From Flavobacterium panici (GTDB taxonomy: Bacteria; Bacteroidota; Bacteroidia; Flavobacteriales; Flavobacteriaceae), in contig NZ_CAIJDE010000053.1 of the NCBI RefSeq assembly GCF_903819335.1, positions 1 to 34,493 of the forward strand: a stretch of DNA of 34,493 bases. The letters run 5' to 3'. This document shows, in pieces, positions 23,565 to 31,933 of the stretch. A program made the translations under genes and the position numbers. The notes below the pieces were generated by a model. That model ran no database searches. It had not been told where the DNA came from and saw nothing but the letters and a program-made list of their open reading frames with translations. Position 1 is the stretch's first letter; each line of letters opens with the position of its first letter.

Positions 23565-23640
23565 TAAACACATAGAGACATAGTTTTTGAACTTTAAAAA
23601 AGGCGTTTCACTTGTTTAAACAAACATAGCTATGTGTTAA
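23565..23640. repeat. Dyad with ACACATAG words upstream of the acyltransferase
   Basis: The left side taaacacatagagacatag and the right side acatagctatgtgttaa are partly complementary around cacatag / ctatgtg, with a loop of about 45 bases. It lies in the leader of the acyltransferase gene. Confidence 0.6.
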
Positions 23641-23678
23641 GAAATTGGAATTTGGAATTTAAAAATTGAAAATTTAAT

Positions 23679-24326
23679 TTATTGATGGTTTTTCAGCCAT
23701 TCTAATCTTCTTTGATCTGCTAAATGTTTTACAGAGAAGTTTTCGAATTTAGCCTCAAAACCTTTTCCGTCAGGAGAAGCGGCCATTAATCCAACCATTA
23801 CAGGCGTATTGTCTTGTAAAGGCGCGTTTCTAGTCATGATATAATTTTTATCATCAAAAGAATAAAATACCTCGATAGCATCTAATCTTCTAACCGCTTT
23901 AATCCAAACAAAAGGCGGTGCTTTTTCAAGAGTAGTTACACTCCAGTCGCTTTTATCGTGTGTTACAACGGTGCTGATATTGAATTTTCCGTCAACAAAT
24001 TCTACTCCGGTTTTAATGTAGTTTTTTTCATCAACACGAATCATTAAACCCATTTGGTCAAAACGAGCGATATAATTTCCAGTGATTTTTACTTTGGCTT
24101 CAAATTCACCGCCATACGTTGCGTAATAAAAAGGCGCATCATCAACCGTGAATCCGTAATGAGAAATTCTCCAGTAATCGCTGTTTGCAGTTACATTCAT
24201 GATTAAGGCATTGTTTTTAATTTCCCATTTTTCAGGTTCATTAAACCATTGCATTTTTTCCAGACTTTGCGCCGCAAGATTTTGCACTAAAAATAAAGCG
24301 ACAGCACCAAGTACAATTTTTTTCAT
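23679..24326 (-). CDS. Secreted DUF1349 protein (concanavalin-like fold)
   Basis: This 215-residue exported protein starts at MKKIVLGAVALFLVQNLAAQ, a clean signal peptide; an upstream ATG at 24344 would add six residues before it and is less likely. The mature part matches DUF1349, a lectin-like beta-sandwich: MQWFNEPEKWEIKNNALIM, RFDQMGLMIRVDEKNYIKTG, PPFVWIKAVRRLDAIEVFYS and VGLMAASPDGKGFEAKFENF. The family is usually thought to bind or process carbohydrates, though its role is not established. It lies between the GH3 gene and the acyltransferase gene, which fits a glycan theme. Confidence 0.82.
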   Translation of the reverse strand: MKKIVLGAVALFLVQNLAAQSLEKMQWFNEPEKWEIKNNALIMNVTANSDYWRISHYGFTVDDAPFYYATYGGEFEAKVKITGNYIARFDQMGLMIRVDEKNYIKTGVEFVDGKFNISTVVTHDKSDWSVTTLEKAPPFVWIKAVRRLDAIEVFYSFDDKNYIMTRNAPLQDNTPVMVGLMAASPDGKGFEAKFENFSVKHLADQRRLEWLKNHQ

Positions 24327-24360
24327 AGTAAATAATTTAAACAATAAAGTGTTTTATTTT

Positions 24361-24416
24361 TTTACCATTAAGATATTAAGTTCAAAGCTTAATTAGCTTA
24401 ATATCTTAATGGTAAA
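24361..24416. repeat. Perfect 20-bp inverted repeat between GH3 and DUF1349 genes
   Basis: tttaccattaagatattaag (24361-24380) is exactly complementary to 24397-24416, with a 16-base loop. The taaact/taatggtaaa words continue just downstream. It separates the two genes and could act as a terminator or processing site. Confidence 0.9.
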
Positions 24417-24505
24417 ATTTTAAACTTAATGGTAAATCTTAAAAAGCAAAGCTGCAACTTTTTACACTTGCAGCTTTACAACCAACCAATTTAGAAATAA
24501 TGAAA

Positions 24506-26722
24506 TTATTGAAGTGAGAAGCCCACTTTAGATTTTATATCAGTTGAAGATGCCCCTACGATAGCTTCAAAAGCTCCCGGTTCAGCAACCCAGTCGTGTT
24601 TTTTATCATCAAAGAAACTTAAAGCTGTTTTATCGATTGTAAACGTAACTGTTTTCTCTTCTCCCGCTTTTAGCGAAACTTTCTCAAATCCTTTTAATTC
24701 TTTAATCGGACGAGGCAATGAAGATTTTAAATCGCTGATATAAAGCTGTACTACTTCAGAACCTTCTCTGCTTCCTGTATTTTTTACCGTAACAGAAAAT
24801 GTAATTTTATCGCTGCTTGCAATTTGTTTTTTATCAGCAGTTACTTTTCCGTATGCAAAAGTCGTGTAGCTTAATCCGTGTCCGAAAGAGAATAATGGTT
24901 TTATTTTTTGTTTGTCTGCCCAACGGTATCCAACAAAAATTCCTTCGTTGTATTTTACTTCATCCTTACCTGGAAATTCTCCTAAAGCATGTGCTCCGTT
25001 ATCCGATAATTTTACCGGGAAAGTGAAAGATAATTTTCCTGAAGGATTTACATCTCCAACTAAAACCGAAGCCAAAGCATTTCCAGCTTCAGTTCCTAAA
25101 AACCATCCCTGAACAATTCCCGGAACTTCTTTTACCCACGGCATTGCAACCGCATTTCCAGAAATATTTACGTAAACAATATTCTTATTTACTTTTGCTA
25201 ATTCGCTGATTAATTTATCCTGACCATAAGAAAGCTCTAATCCGTTACGATCATGACCTTCATCATCCTGATTTGGGGCTTTATTCAAACCTCCAATAAA
25301 CAATACAATATCAGCATCTTTAGCTACTTTTAAAGCCTCAGCAGTTAATTCAGCAGGAGAACGTTTTTCCTCTAAACTTACTTTTGCTACTACTCCGTTA
25401 TAATTACTTGTTGGATCTCCTACGTAACCACGAGCATAAACGATTTCAGCCTGATTGCCAATTCTTTTCTTTAAACCTTCAAGAGGTGTAATTTCGTAAC
25501 GTGCTTTTAGAGAAGAACTTCCTCCTCCTACAGTCATCATTTTAATTGCATTTTCACCGATAACGGCAATCTTTTTAGTTTTAGAAAGATCGATTGGTAA
25601 AATGTTGTTATTGTTTTGTAATAAAACGATTCCTTCCTGAGCAATTTTTAAACCTGCTTTAGCATGTTCTTCTGTTCCAAAAGATCCAAAAGGACGATTT
25701 CTATCCATTGTAGTCAAGAAAGCTAAACGTAAAACGCGACGTACTTTTTCGTCTAATTCTTTTGTTCCTATCTCCCCTTTTCTGATCATTTCAGAATATG
25801 GTTTTGCTAAGTAATAATTATCATAAGCATTACTAGTTCCCCAAGAAAGTCCGTTTGTCCAAGAACCAAATTCCATATCCAAACCATTATGGATAGCTTG
25901 TTTCGTATCGTTTACGCCTCCCCAGTCAGAAACTACAACACCTTTAAAGCCCCATTCTCCGCGAAGAATATCGTTTAATAAATATTCGTTGTGGCAGCAT
26001 TGCTGACCTTTGTATTTGTTATAAGCACCCATAATTGCCCAAACTTCACCTTCTTGTACAGCCGCTTTAAAAGCCGGAAGATAAATTTCGTATAAGGCAC
26101 GATCGTCAACTACTACGTTAACAGAATTACGGTTTGTTTCCTGATTGTTTAAAGCGAAGTGTTTTACGCAGGCAGCAACTCCATTAGACTGAACACCTTT
26201 AATATAAGGAACCACCATTTTTGAAGTTAAAAACGGATCTTCTCCCATATATTCGAAGTTACGACCGTTTAAAGGGCTTCTGTAAATGTTAACTCCGGGG
26301 CCTAATAGTACGTTTTTGTTTCGGTAACGCGCTTCTTCTCCAATTGATTTTCCGTATAAAGAAGCTAATTCTTTATTCCATGTTGAAGAAAGTGCGGTTA
26401 AAGCCGGAAATGCAATACAAGAATCATTTGTCCAACCTGCTTGGTCCCATTCGTCCCATTTTACTTCAGTACGAATTCCGTGTGGTCCGTCGGTCATCCA
26501 GTTTTCCGGAATTCCAAGGCGTTTTACACCAGGTGAACTAAATTTTGACTGCGCATGAATTATGGCAATTTTTTCTTCGGTTGTCATTCTTGAAAGCGCA
26601 TCTTCTACACGCTCGCTAATTGGCTTTTTATCATCAAGATAAACCGGAACCTTATTTTGTGCATTCAATCCGAATGAACTCAATAAAACTAAAACAACGA
26701 TTGTTTTAACGTTTTTAAACAT
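24506..26722 (-). CDS. Secreted GH3 beta-glucosidase
   Basis: This 738-residue exported enzyme has a signal peptide to about residue 21. The GH3 N-terminal barrel (about 40-330) has DGPHG, GPGVNIYRSPLNGRNFEY, KHFALNNQETNR and the nucleophile region GVVVSDWGG (Asp266). The second domain (about 365-590) has GGGSSS and the Glu-rich NQDDEGHDR, where an acid/base residue is expected. A fibronectin-III-like domain ends the chain (about 645-730, VKNTGSREGSEVVQLYI). It cleaves beta-linked glucose or xylose from oligosaccharides. It lies 207 bases downstream of a DUF6377 regulator on the same strand, which is a likely controller. Confidence 0.92.
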   Translation of the reverse strand: MFKNVKTIVVLVLLSSFGLNAQNKVPVYLDDKKPISERVEDALSRMTTEEKIAIIHAQSKFSSPGVKRLGIPENWMTDGPHGIRTEVKWDEWDQAGWTNDSCIAFPALTALSSTWNKELASLYGKSIGEEARYRNKNVLLGPGVNIYRSPLNGRNFEYMGEDPFLTSKMVVPYIKGVQSNGVAACVKHFALNNQETNRNSVNVVVDDRALYEIYLPAFKAAVQEGEVWAIMGAYNKYKGQQCCHNEYLLNDILRGEWGFKGVVVSDWGGVNDTKQAIHNGLDMEFGSWTNGLSWGTSNAYDNYYLAKPYSEMIRKGEIGTKELDEKVRRVLRLAFLTTMDRNRPFGSFGTEEHAKAGLKIAQEGIVLLQNNNNILPIDLSKTKKIAVIGENAIKMMTVGGGSSSLKARYEITPLEGLKKRIGNQAEIVYARGYVGDPTSNYNGVVAKVSLEEKRSPAELTAEALKVAKDADIVLFIGGLNKAPNQDDEGHDRNGLELSYGQDKLISELAKVNKNIVYVNISGNAVAMPWVKEVPGIVQGWFLGTEAGNALASVLVGDVNPSGKLSFTFPVKLSDNGAHALGEFPGKDEVKYNEGIFVGYRWADKQKIKPLFSFGHGLSYTTFAYGKVTADKKQIASSDKITFSVTVKNTGSREGSEVVQLYISDLKSSLPRPIKELKGFEKVSLKAGEEKTVTFTIDKTALSFFDDKKHDWVAEPGAFEAIVGASSTDIKSKVGFSLQ

Positions 26723-26929
26723 AACTAGTAATTTATTTAAGCATTCAATTTTTGGTATAGATACAAGTGGTCAATTGTACCTTTTAATAATATTGTAAAG
26801 CTAAAACGTTATAGTTCGTTTTGAATTTTTAAACGAAAAAAAGTAGTGAATTAAAAAATTAAAATATTGATTATCAATTTTTTAACAAAAAATAAGACGC
26901 AAAAAAAGTAGTGATTTTAAAATAAATCT

Positions 26930-28573
26930 TTACATTTTCAATGTAATTAAACCTATTTTCATGACCATTTCTTCAAAATCATTTCTCGAAACTGCTGCTT
27001 TATTTCGGGCTCTTGTTCGATAATTGTAAATTGTACTTAAAGAGTAACGAAGAAAGGCCGCAATTTTTACACTGTCGTTAATTCCTAAACGAATCAAAGC
27101 AAAAATTCTAAGCTCAGTATTTAGTAATTCTCCCTGTTTTAAAACGATTTGTTCTTCTTTAATTAAAAGGGCATTAAAGTCTTTTACAAAAGTTGGATAC
27201 AAGTTCAGGAAAATAATATCGAAATTTTTATACAATTCTTCTAATTCTGTATCAACCAAAGTCGTTGACTTTAGCATTTTATAGATTTCGTCAAATTGTT
27301 TTGCCGTTGCTTTTTTATTTAAAATAATACGGTAGTTCTCTAGTTTATTAATGTAAGTTGAACAAAGGCTGAAAAAATGTGCAATATATTCTTCCTTGAT
27401 ATGATTCGATTCAGATAATTGTGCATTACGTTCTTGCAGCTGATTATTGGTTTCGGTAATATCCTGATTTAATTCGGCTAATTTTTGACTGGTTTCATAG
27501 AGCTCTCCCCGAATTCTTGAAACCTTTTTCATTTGTTTGTAAACGTAAATTACCGCAATAATTAAAAATACCGAAAGCAAACTGATGCAGATTAAATAAA
27601 GCTGTAATTCTGTTTTTCGTTTGGCTTCTTTTTCTAAATAAACGGTATTAATAATCGAATATACTTCTGACATTAAAAGCGTCCGAAACTGCACATTACA
27701 ATAAAGCGCGTCTTCAATTGCCGATTGCGTTAGTTTATACGCCATATCAACATCTTCGATTTCGTAAAAAACCAAAGCCAGTTCCTGCAGCGAAGCGTTA
27801 TCTTTATTAGCATTTTTAATATCAGCGGTTGCGGAAAGTGCATAATATTTTTTTCGTAATTCCAGCTGATGTGTATGTTCATAAATACTTCCAAGCAAAT
27901 AGGTAATCATGGCATATTGCGGATCATCTTCGCTGGTATTTTTAAGCAAATCCATTAATTGCTTTTGAGCACTAACTATTTTTTTGTGATATACGTCGTG
28001 CTGAATTTTATTGATTTGGTAATTAATAGATTTTGGATCTAAAACCATCAATAATGAATCACGGTATTTTTGAATTTGCTGTAAATATTCTTTACTGTAA
28101 CTATTTGCCGCGTAATGCTCGAAAAACTCACGATACGAAACATAATAGTTTGGAAGAAGCGATTTTGACAATTTGTTTTTGTCAATAATTTTTAAAATTG
28201 CTTCGGATTCGCGGTATTTTCCTGAAGAAGAATAAAGTGTAACTAATTGCAGATTGGCTAAATCGGCCAAATCTTTATCGTGAAGTTCATCAGCAATTTT
28301 TAAATTCTTTTTTACGTATAAAATAGCCGAATCTGAATTGAACTTTTGGTATTCTGTATATAAGGTTTTATTGTAATTGTACTCTTGTTCTTTCGTTAAA
28401 TCCTCTGATTTGATTTTTTTGAAATTTAAAATCCTTTCTTCCTTTAACCGAACATAATGCTGTTTGTTTTTTAGCGCCAGATTTAACTTGTCTATAATAT
28501 CATCTGTACTTTCCGAAGCGAAAGCCGAAAAGTTAGTCAAGACAATTAAAAGTAACAAAAATGGATTTTTCAA
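26930..28573 (-). CDS. DUF6377 membrane-bound transcription regulator with TPR-like sensor
   Basis: This 547-residue protein has a signal peptide (to about residue 19) and a helical, TPR-like region (about 25-310, for example LANLQLVTLYSSSGKYRESE). One membrane helix (about 323-345) is followed by a coiled coil (about 355-395) and a C-terminal helix-turn-helix (about 485-540: LRIFALIRLGI, DSVKIAAFLRYSLSTIYNYR). That layout fits DUF6377: an outside sensor joined directly to a DNA-binding domain. The start codon is TTG; no in-frame ATG occurs nearby upstream, and the signal peptide supports it. The GH3 gene behind it is the obvious candidate target. Confidence 0.85.
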   Translation of the reverse strand: MKNPFLLLLIVLTNFSAFASESTDDIIDKLNLALKNKQHYVRLKEERILNFKKIKSEDLTKEQEYNYNKTLYTEYQKFNSDSAILYVKKNLKIADELHDKDLADLANLQLVTLYSSSGKYRESEAILKIIDKNKLSKSLLPNYYVSYREFFEHYAANSYSKEYLQQIQKYRDSLLMVLDPKSINYQINKIQHDVYHKKIVSAQKQLMDLLKNTSEDDPQYAMITYLLGSIYEHTHQLELRKKYYALSATADIKNANKDNASLQELALVFYEIEDVDMAYKLTQSAIEDALYCNVQFRTLLMSEVYSIINTVYLEKEAKRKTELQLYLICISLLSVFLIIAVIYVYKQMKKVSRIRGELYETSQKLAELNQDITETNNQLQERNAQLSESNHIKEEYIAHFFSLCSTYINKLENYRIILNKKATAKQFDEIYKMLKSTTLVDTELEELYKNFDIIFLNLYPTFVKDFNALLIKEEQIVLKQGELLNTELRIFALIRLGINDSVKIAAFLRYSLSTIYNYRTRARNKAAVSRNDFEEMVMKIGLITLKM

Positions 28574-28677
28574 ACTGAATAAAAATAAATGTAACGTACA
28601 AATATAATAAAGTGTAAATAGAAAAATGAATTATTTATATATCTCGCAAAATAACCTAAAACTAATAATGATTTTTA

Positions 28678-28685
28678 TAATTTTG
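28678..28685 (+). promoter_or_regulatory. Candidate -7 box (TAATTTTG) of the isomerase gene
   Basis: This fits TAnnTTTG, 34 bases before the ATG at 28720. No -33 TTG is visible at the expected spacing, so support is modest. Confidence 0.4.
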
Positions 28686-28719
28686 ATTGAAGTGAATTTC
28701 TAACTTAAACTACTATCAA

Positions 28720-29064
28720 ATGCCAAATTTTATCATCGAATGTTCTGAAAATGTATTAAGATTAAAATCTGCAGATGACATCATGCAGGAAGTTTTTAAT
28801 TCAGCTTTATCAACAGATCTTTTTACTGCTCCAGAAATTAAAGTTCGCATAAACCCTTTCTCACATTATAATAATGGCAATACTTTGAGTGATTTCATCC
28901 ATGTTTTTGGCTACATAATGGAAGGCCGAAATGAAGAACAAAAAAACAATTTATCAAAAGCAATTGTAACGAAACTAAATACAATTTTGCCCGAAGTTAA
29001 ATCGATTTCTATGAATATAGACGATTTTCAAAAGGCTGGTTATTTTAATTGTAAAATGATTTAA
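28720..29064 (+). CDS. 5-carboxymethyl-2-hydroxymuconate isomerase-like protein
   Basis: This 114-residue cytoplasmic protein begins MPNFIIECSENV. After Met removal, Pro would be the N-terminal catalytic base, as in the CHMI/4-OT tautomerase superfamily. The match runs through the chain: VRINPFSHYNNGN in the middle and LSMNIDDFQKAGYFN-like sequence at the end (SISMNIDDFQKAGYFNCKM). CHMI acts in homoprotocatechuate degradation, but no other gene of that pathway is in the window. A general tautomerase role is therefore equally possible. It is transcribed alone, divergent from the DUF6377 gene. Confidence 0.8.
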   Translation: MPNFIIECSENVLRLKSADDIMQEVFNSALSTDLFTAPEIKVRINPFSHYNNGNTLSDFIHVFGYIMEGRNEEQKNNLSKAIVTKLNTILPEVKSISMNIDDFQKAGYFNCKMI

Positions 29065-29126
29065 TTGATTTTGTGATATAAATAATTTTATTACAAATAA
29101 TAAATGTTATAATATTTTCCATGATA

Positions 29127-29228
29127 TTGTCATTCCGAGGAACGAGGAATCGCACTAGAGAATCGACAAAGATTGGCGATCTGCTGTACGGAATTTCTAG
29201 TGCGATTCCTCGTTCCTCGGAATGACAA
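29127..29228. repeat. Palindromic intergenic element, family A, copy 2
   Basis: ttgtcattccgaggaacgag... (29127-29162) pairs with its complement, ending cctcggaatgacaa (29192-29228), over about 35 bp with few mismatches. The loop holds atcgacaaagattggcg, the exact reverse complement of the core in the copy at 2746-2851. Confidence 0.9.
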
Positions 29229-29263
29229 AACTTTGCGTTAAACCTTATCGAAAGAAAAAAAAA

Positions 29264-29294
29264 ACCTTGTCAAAGTTTAAAACTTTGACAAAGT
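29264..29294. repeat. CTTTGTCAAAG hairpin, copy 2
   Basis: cttgtcaaagttt and aactttgacaaag (29266-29278 with 29281-29293) form a hairpin with almost no loop, matching the core at 18519-18551. It is 57 bases past the stop of the acyl-CoA oxidase-like gene and could help end transcription; on the minus strand an A-run in the plus strand gives a T-run (29251-29264). Confidence 0.75.
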
Positions 29295-29350
29295 TCCTCT
29301 AAAACTTATAAAACCTTATATCACTTATATGGTTTAAAAATATTTAAAAA

Positions 29351-31609
29351 CTACACCGCAATTGGCGCTGCCAAGCAACTCTCCGGAATATCAAAAGCAT
29401 TTACTAACGCCACAGCATCCGGACGAATATCCCAGCAAAGCTGATTCACTATTTTACGGACTGCTTTTGTTTTCACCGCTTCCATATAACCATCTTCAAG
29501 ATACCAGGCTTTGTTTTTTTCTATCTGCGAAAGCGCATATAACTGATATAATTTTGTCAATATTTGTTTTGAATTTTGATCTTCAATTGCTTTGATTGCT
29601 TCCTGAAATTGTTCTAAAACAATACGTTCCAAATAAGCCTGAGCGACATCAATCATTTGATGCTGCACAACATTAAAAGCATCATAAGCTTCTAAACCGC
29701 CATCTACTAATTTCTTGATACGTCTCGCTGCCGAAGCCAGAATTGTTTTTTCTCTGTGCACAAAAGCCTGAAGATGAAATTCTCCATCCAGTAAATGTTC
29801 ATCATCTGATCTTCTGGTTGCAATTGGATTTTTTTCTGTAATGGCTGTTTTGGCATTTTCATATACATAATTGATGATTCCCAAAGAACCCATTTCTCCG
29901 AAAGATTTTCTGAATTCAGATAAACGGTTTTTAGCCACTAATTGCATTAAAACGGTATTATCACCTTCAAAAGTCGTGTAAATTTCGGTGTCATTTTTTA
30001 AAGCGTCAATTCGGTTTTCAGATAAATATCCTTTTCCGCCACAGGCTTCTCTACATTCCTGCAAAATATCTCTTGTACTCCAGGTTGAGTACGATTTCAT
30101 TCCGGCTGCAAGCGCTTCGATTTCCTGCATTTCGCTTTCTGTTCTGTTCAAAAATCTTTTAGTCAGATATTGAAGCGCAAAATGAACGGCATAAGTTTTA
30201 GCCAAATGCGGTAACAATCTGCGTTGGTGCATTCTGTAATTCAAAATTGGAACTTCTGATCCGCCTTCAGGTCCAAATTGTCGGCGTTGGTCGCTGTAGC
30301 GAATGGCAATTGTCAACCCAGATTTGGCTGCAGCCAAAGCCGAACGCGGAATCCCGATTCTTCCTCCAACCAAAGTTCCTAACATCGTGAAAAACCTTCT
30401 GTTATCACTCGGAATCGGACTTTCGAATTCGCCTTTATCGTTTACCGAAGCAAAACGATCCAGCATATTTTCTTTCGGAATCACAACATTATCAAAACTA
30501 ATTGTTCCGTTGTCTACGCCATTTAATCCCATTTTATGTCCGCAGTCACCAATTGTAACGCCTTTTAGAGTATTTCCGTTTGTATCTCTTAGCGGAACTA
30601 CAAAAGCGTTTACGCCATAATCGTGATCGTCGATAATTAATTTAGCGAAAACAGTTGCCATTTGTCCGTGGACTGCGGCGTTTCCGATATATTCTTTCTG
30701 AGCATTTTTATTAGGTGTATGAATAGTAAAAGTCTGATCGTTATGATTGTATGTTGCCGTAGTTTCTAAACCTTTTACGTTTGATCCGTGATGTGTTTCG
30801 GTCATGGCGAAACAACCCGGAAGTTTTAAGGAACCAATATCTTTTAGATATTTTGCATAATGTTTTTCGGTTCCAAGAGACTGAACGCTCATTCCCCAAA
30901 GTCCAAACTGAACTCCAAATTTTATCACCAAGCTTAAATCATGATAACTTAGCGTTTCCATAATCGCAAAATAATCTTCTACGTTTCCTCCTCCGCCATA
31001 TTCCTTCGGATAAGCCATATTTCCTAAGTTTTCATCGGCTAAAATTTTACACCAGTTGTAAACCGTTTGGCGAAAAACATTGATATCTGTCGAAGTTTCG
31101 TAAGCAAATTCAGGTCTTGAAATTACTGATTTTACTTTTTTTATGATGTGAGCTTCTTTTCCATCCAGAAATTCGGTTATTTTTTGAATATCAAAATTGC
31201 TCGTTGTCTGCGAATTTGCGGTAAAAGAATCGGCTTTTGTTTTGAAGTTTTGAAGTGCTTCTTCGCCTAAAATTCCAAGGTCATTTTCGAGTTTTATAAA
31301 GTCTGATTCTAATGAAGAAATATCCAAATCTTTATCTGAAAGTGCCACAGCAATATCAAAAATGGATTTTATCGAAGATTTATCCTGAATGCTTTTTTCA
31401 ATATCCAGTTTCCATTGTGCGAGTTCATTTCGCGAAGGCGGATTTGAAATATCAACTTTAGATAAAAGATATTCTTGTTCTTCGGCTGAAAGGGCTTTTT
31501 GGGATTTTATAAATTCTTTTAATGTGGCAAATTCCTTTTGAGTTAAAAGATCATCAGACCACACTAAATAAAACAATGGAGTAAAAGCTTGAAGTTTTGC
31601 TGGTTTCAT
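29351..31609 (-). CDS. Acyl-CoA oxidase/dehydrogenase-like flavoenzyme with N-terminal helical domain
   Basis: This 752-residue enzyme performs the first step of fatty acid beta-oxidation, forming a 2,3-enoyl-CoA with FAD. Visible motifs are CFAMTETHHGSNV (267-271 is FAMTE), REACGGKGYLSENR and YTTFEGDNTVLMQ, where Glu548 is the expected base as in acyl-CoA oxidases. Length fits the oxidase-like branch. Residues 1-60 (PLFYLVWSDDLLTQKEFATL) look like a TerB-type helical domain (inference). Whether oxygen or an electron-transfer flavoprotein takes the electrons cannot be told. Its whole upstream region is a nested palindrome. Confidence 0.88.
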   Translation of the reverse strand: MKPAKLQAFTPLFYLVWSDDLLTQKEFATLKEFIKSQKALSAEEQEYLLSKVDISNPPSRNELAQWKLDIEKSIQDKSSIKSIFDIAVALSDKDLDISSLESDFIKLENDLGILGEEALQNFKTKADSFTANSQTTSNFDIQKITEFLDGKEAHIIKKVKSVISRPEFAYETSTDINVFRQTVYNWCKILADENLGNMAYPKEYGGGGNVEDYFAIMETLSYHDLSLVIKFGVQFGLWGMSVQSLGTEKHYAKYLKDIGSLKLPGCFAMTETHHGSNVKGLETTATYNHNDQTFTIHTPNKNAQKEYIGNAAVHGQMATVFAKLIIDDHDYGVNAFVVPLRDTNGNTLKGVTIGDCGHKMGLNGVDNGTISFDNVVIPKENMLDRFASVNDKGEFESPIPSDNRRFFTMLGTLVGGRIGIPRSALAAAKSGLTIAIRYSDQRRQFGPEGGSEVPILNYRMHQRRLLPHLAKTYAVHFALQYLTKRFLNRTESEMQEIEALAAGMKSYSTWSTRDILQECREACGGKGYLSENRIDALKNDTEIYTTFEGDNTVLMQLVAKNRLSEFRKSFGEMGSLGIINYVYENAKTAITEKNPIATRRSDDEHLLDGEFHLQAFVHREKTILASAARRIKKLVDGGLEAYDAFNVVQHQMIDVAQAYLERIVLEQFQEAIKAIEDQNSKQILTKLYQLYALSQIEKNKAWYLEDGYMEAVKTKAVRKIVNQLCWDIRPDAVALVNAFDIPESCLAAPIAV

Positions 31610-31638
31610 ATAATAGAGATTCGGTTTTTATTTTTTTT

Positions 31639-31814
31639 GCCACAGATTATACAGATTAAAAGGATTTTTTTTCGCCACGAATTACACGAATTTTCACGAA
31701 TTTATTTTTTTATACTGATTCTTTAAATCAGTTTGAATTCGTGAAAATTCGTGTAATTCGTGGCCGACTTTCCACGTAAAGAAAATAATCCCTTTAATCC
31801 GTATAATCTGTGGC
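31639..31814. repeat. Three-level nested palindrome
   Basis: Outer level: gccacagattatacagatta... (31639-31666) pairs with ...ccgtataatctgtggc (31787-31814) with a few mismatches. Middle level: gccacgaattacacgaattt... (31674-31702) is a perfect 29-bp complement of 31736-31764. Inner level: actgatt / aatcagt (31714-31732). Arms use repeated words (cacgaatt; agatta). Confidence 0.92.
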
Positions 31815-31838
31815 CTATATTTCAATTTACTGCATAAA

Positions 31839-31871
31839 AAAACAGGAATGAAAAATACTCATTCCTGTTTT
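31839..31871 (-). terminator. Intrinsic terminator of the EamA gene
   Basis: The perfect 13-bp stem aaaacaggaatga / tcattcctgtttt has a 7-base loop and is followed on the minus strand by a T-run. It lies 63 bases past the stop at 31934. Confidence 0.88.
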
Positions 31872-31933
31872 AAAACCCTGTTAAGATTCTCGTAATTTTA
31901 CATTTTTTTAACCAATAAAATATGAGAGATACA

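Larger units (their letters stand above)
31610..31933. other. Gene-free gap: nested palindrome and terminator
   Basis: No gene is seen. The gap holds a three-level palindrome (31639-31814) and the EamA terminator (31839-31871). Only about 29 bases separate the palindrome from the ATG at 31609, and no -7 box is evident in them. Confidence 0.7.
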
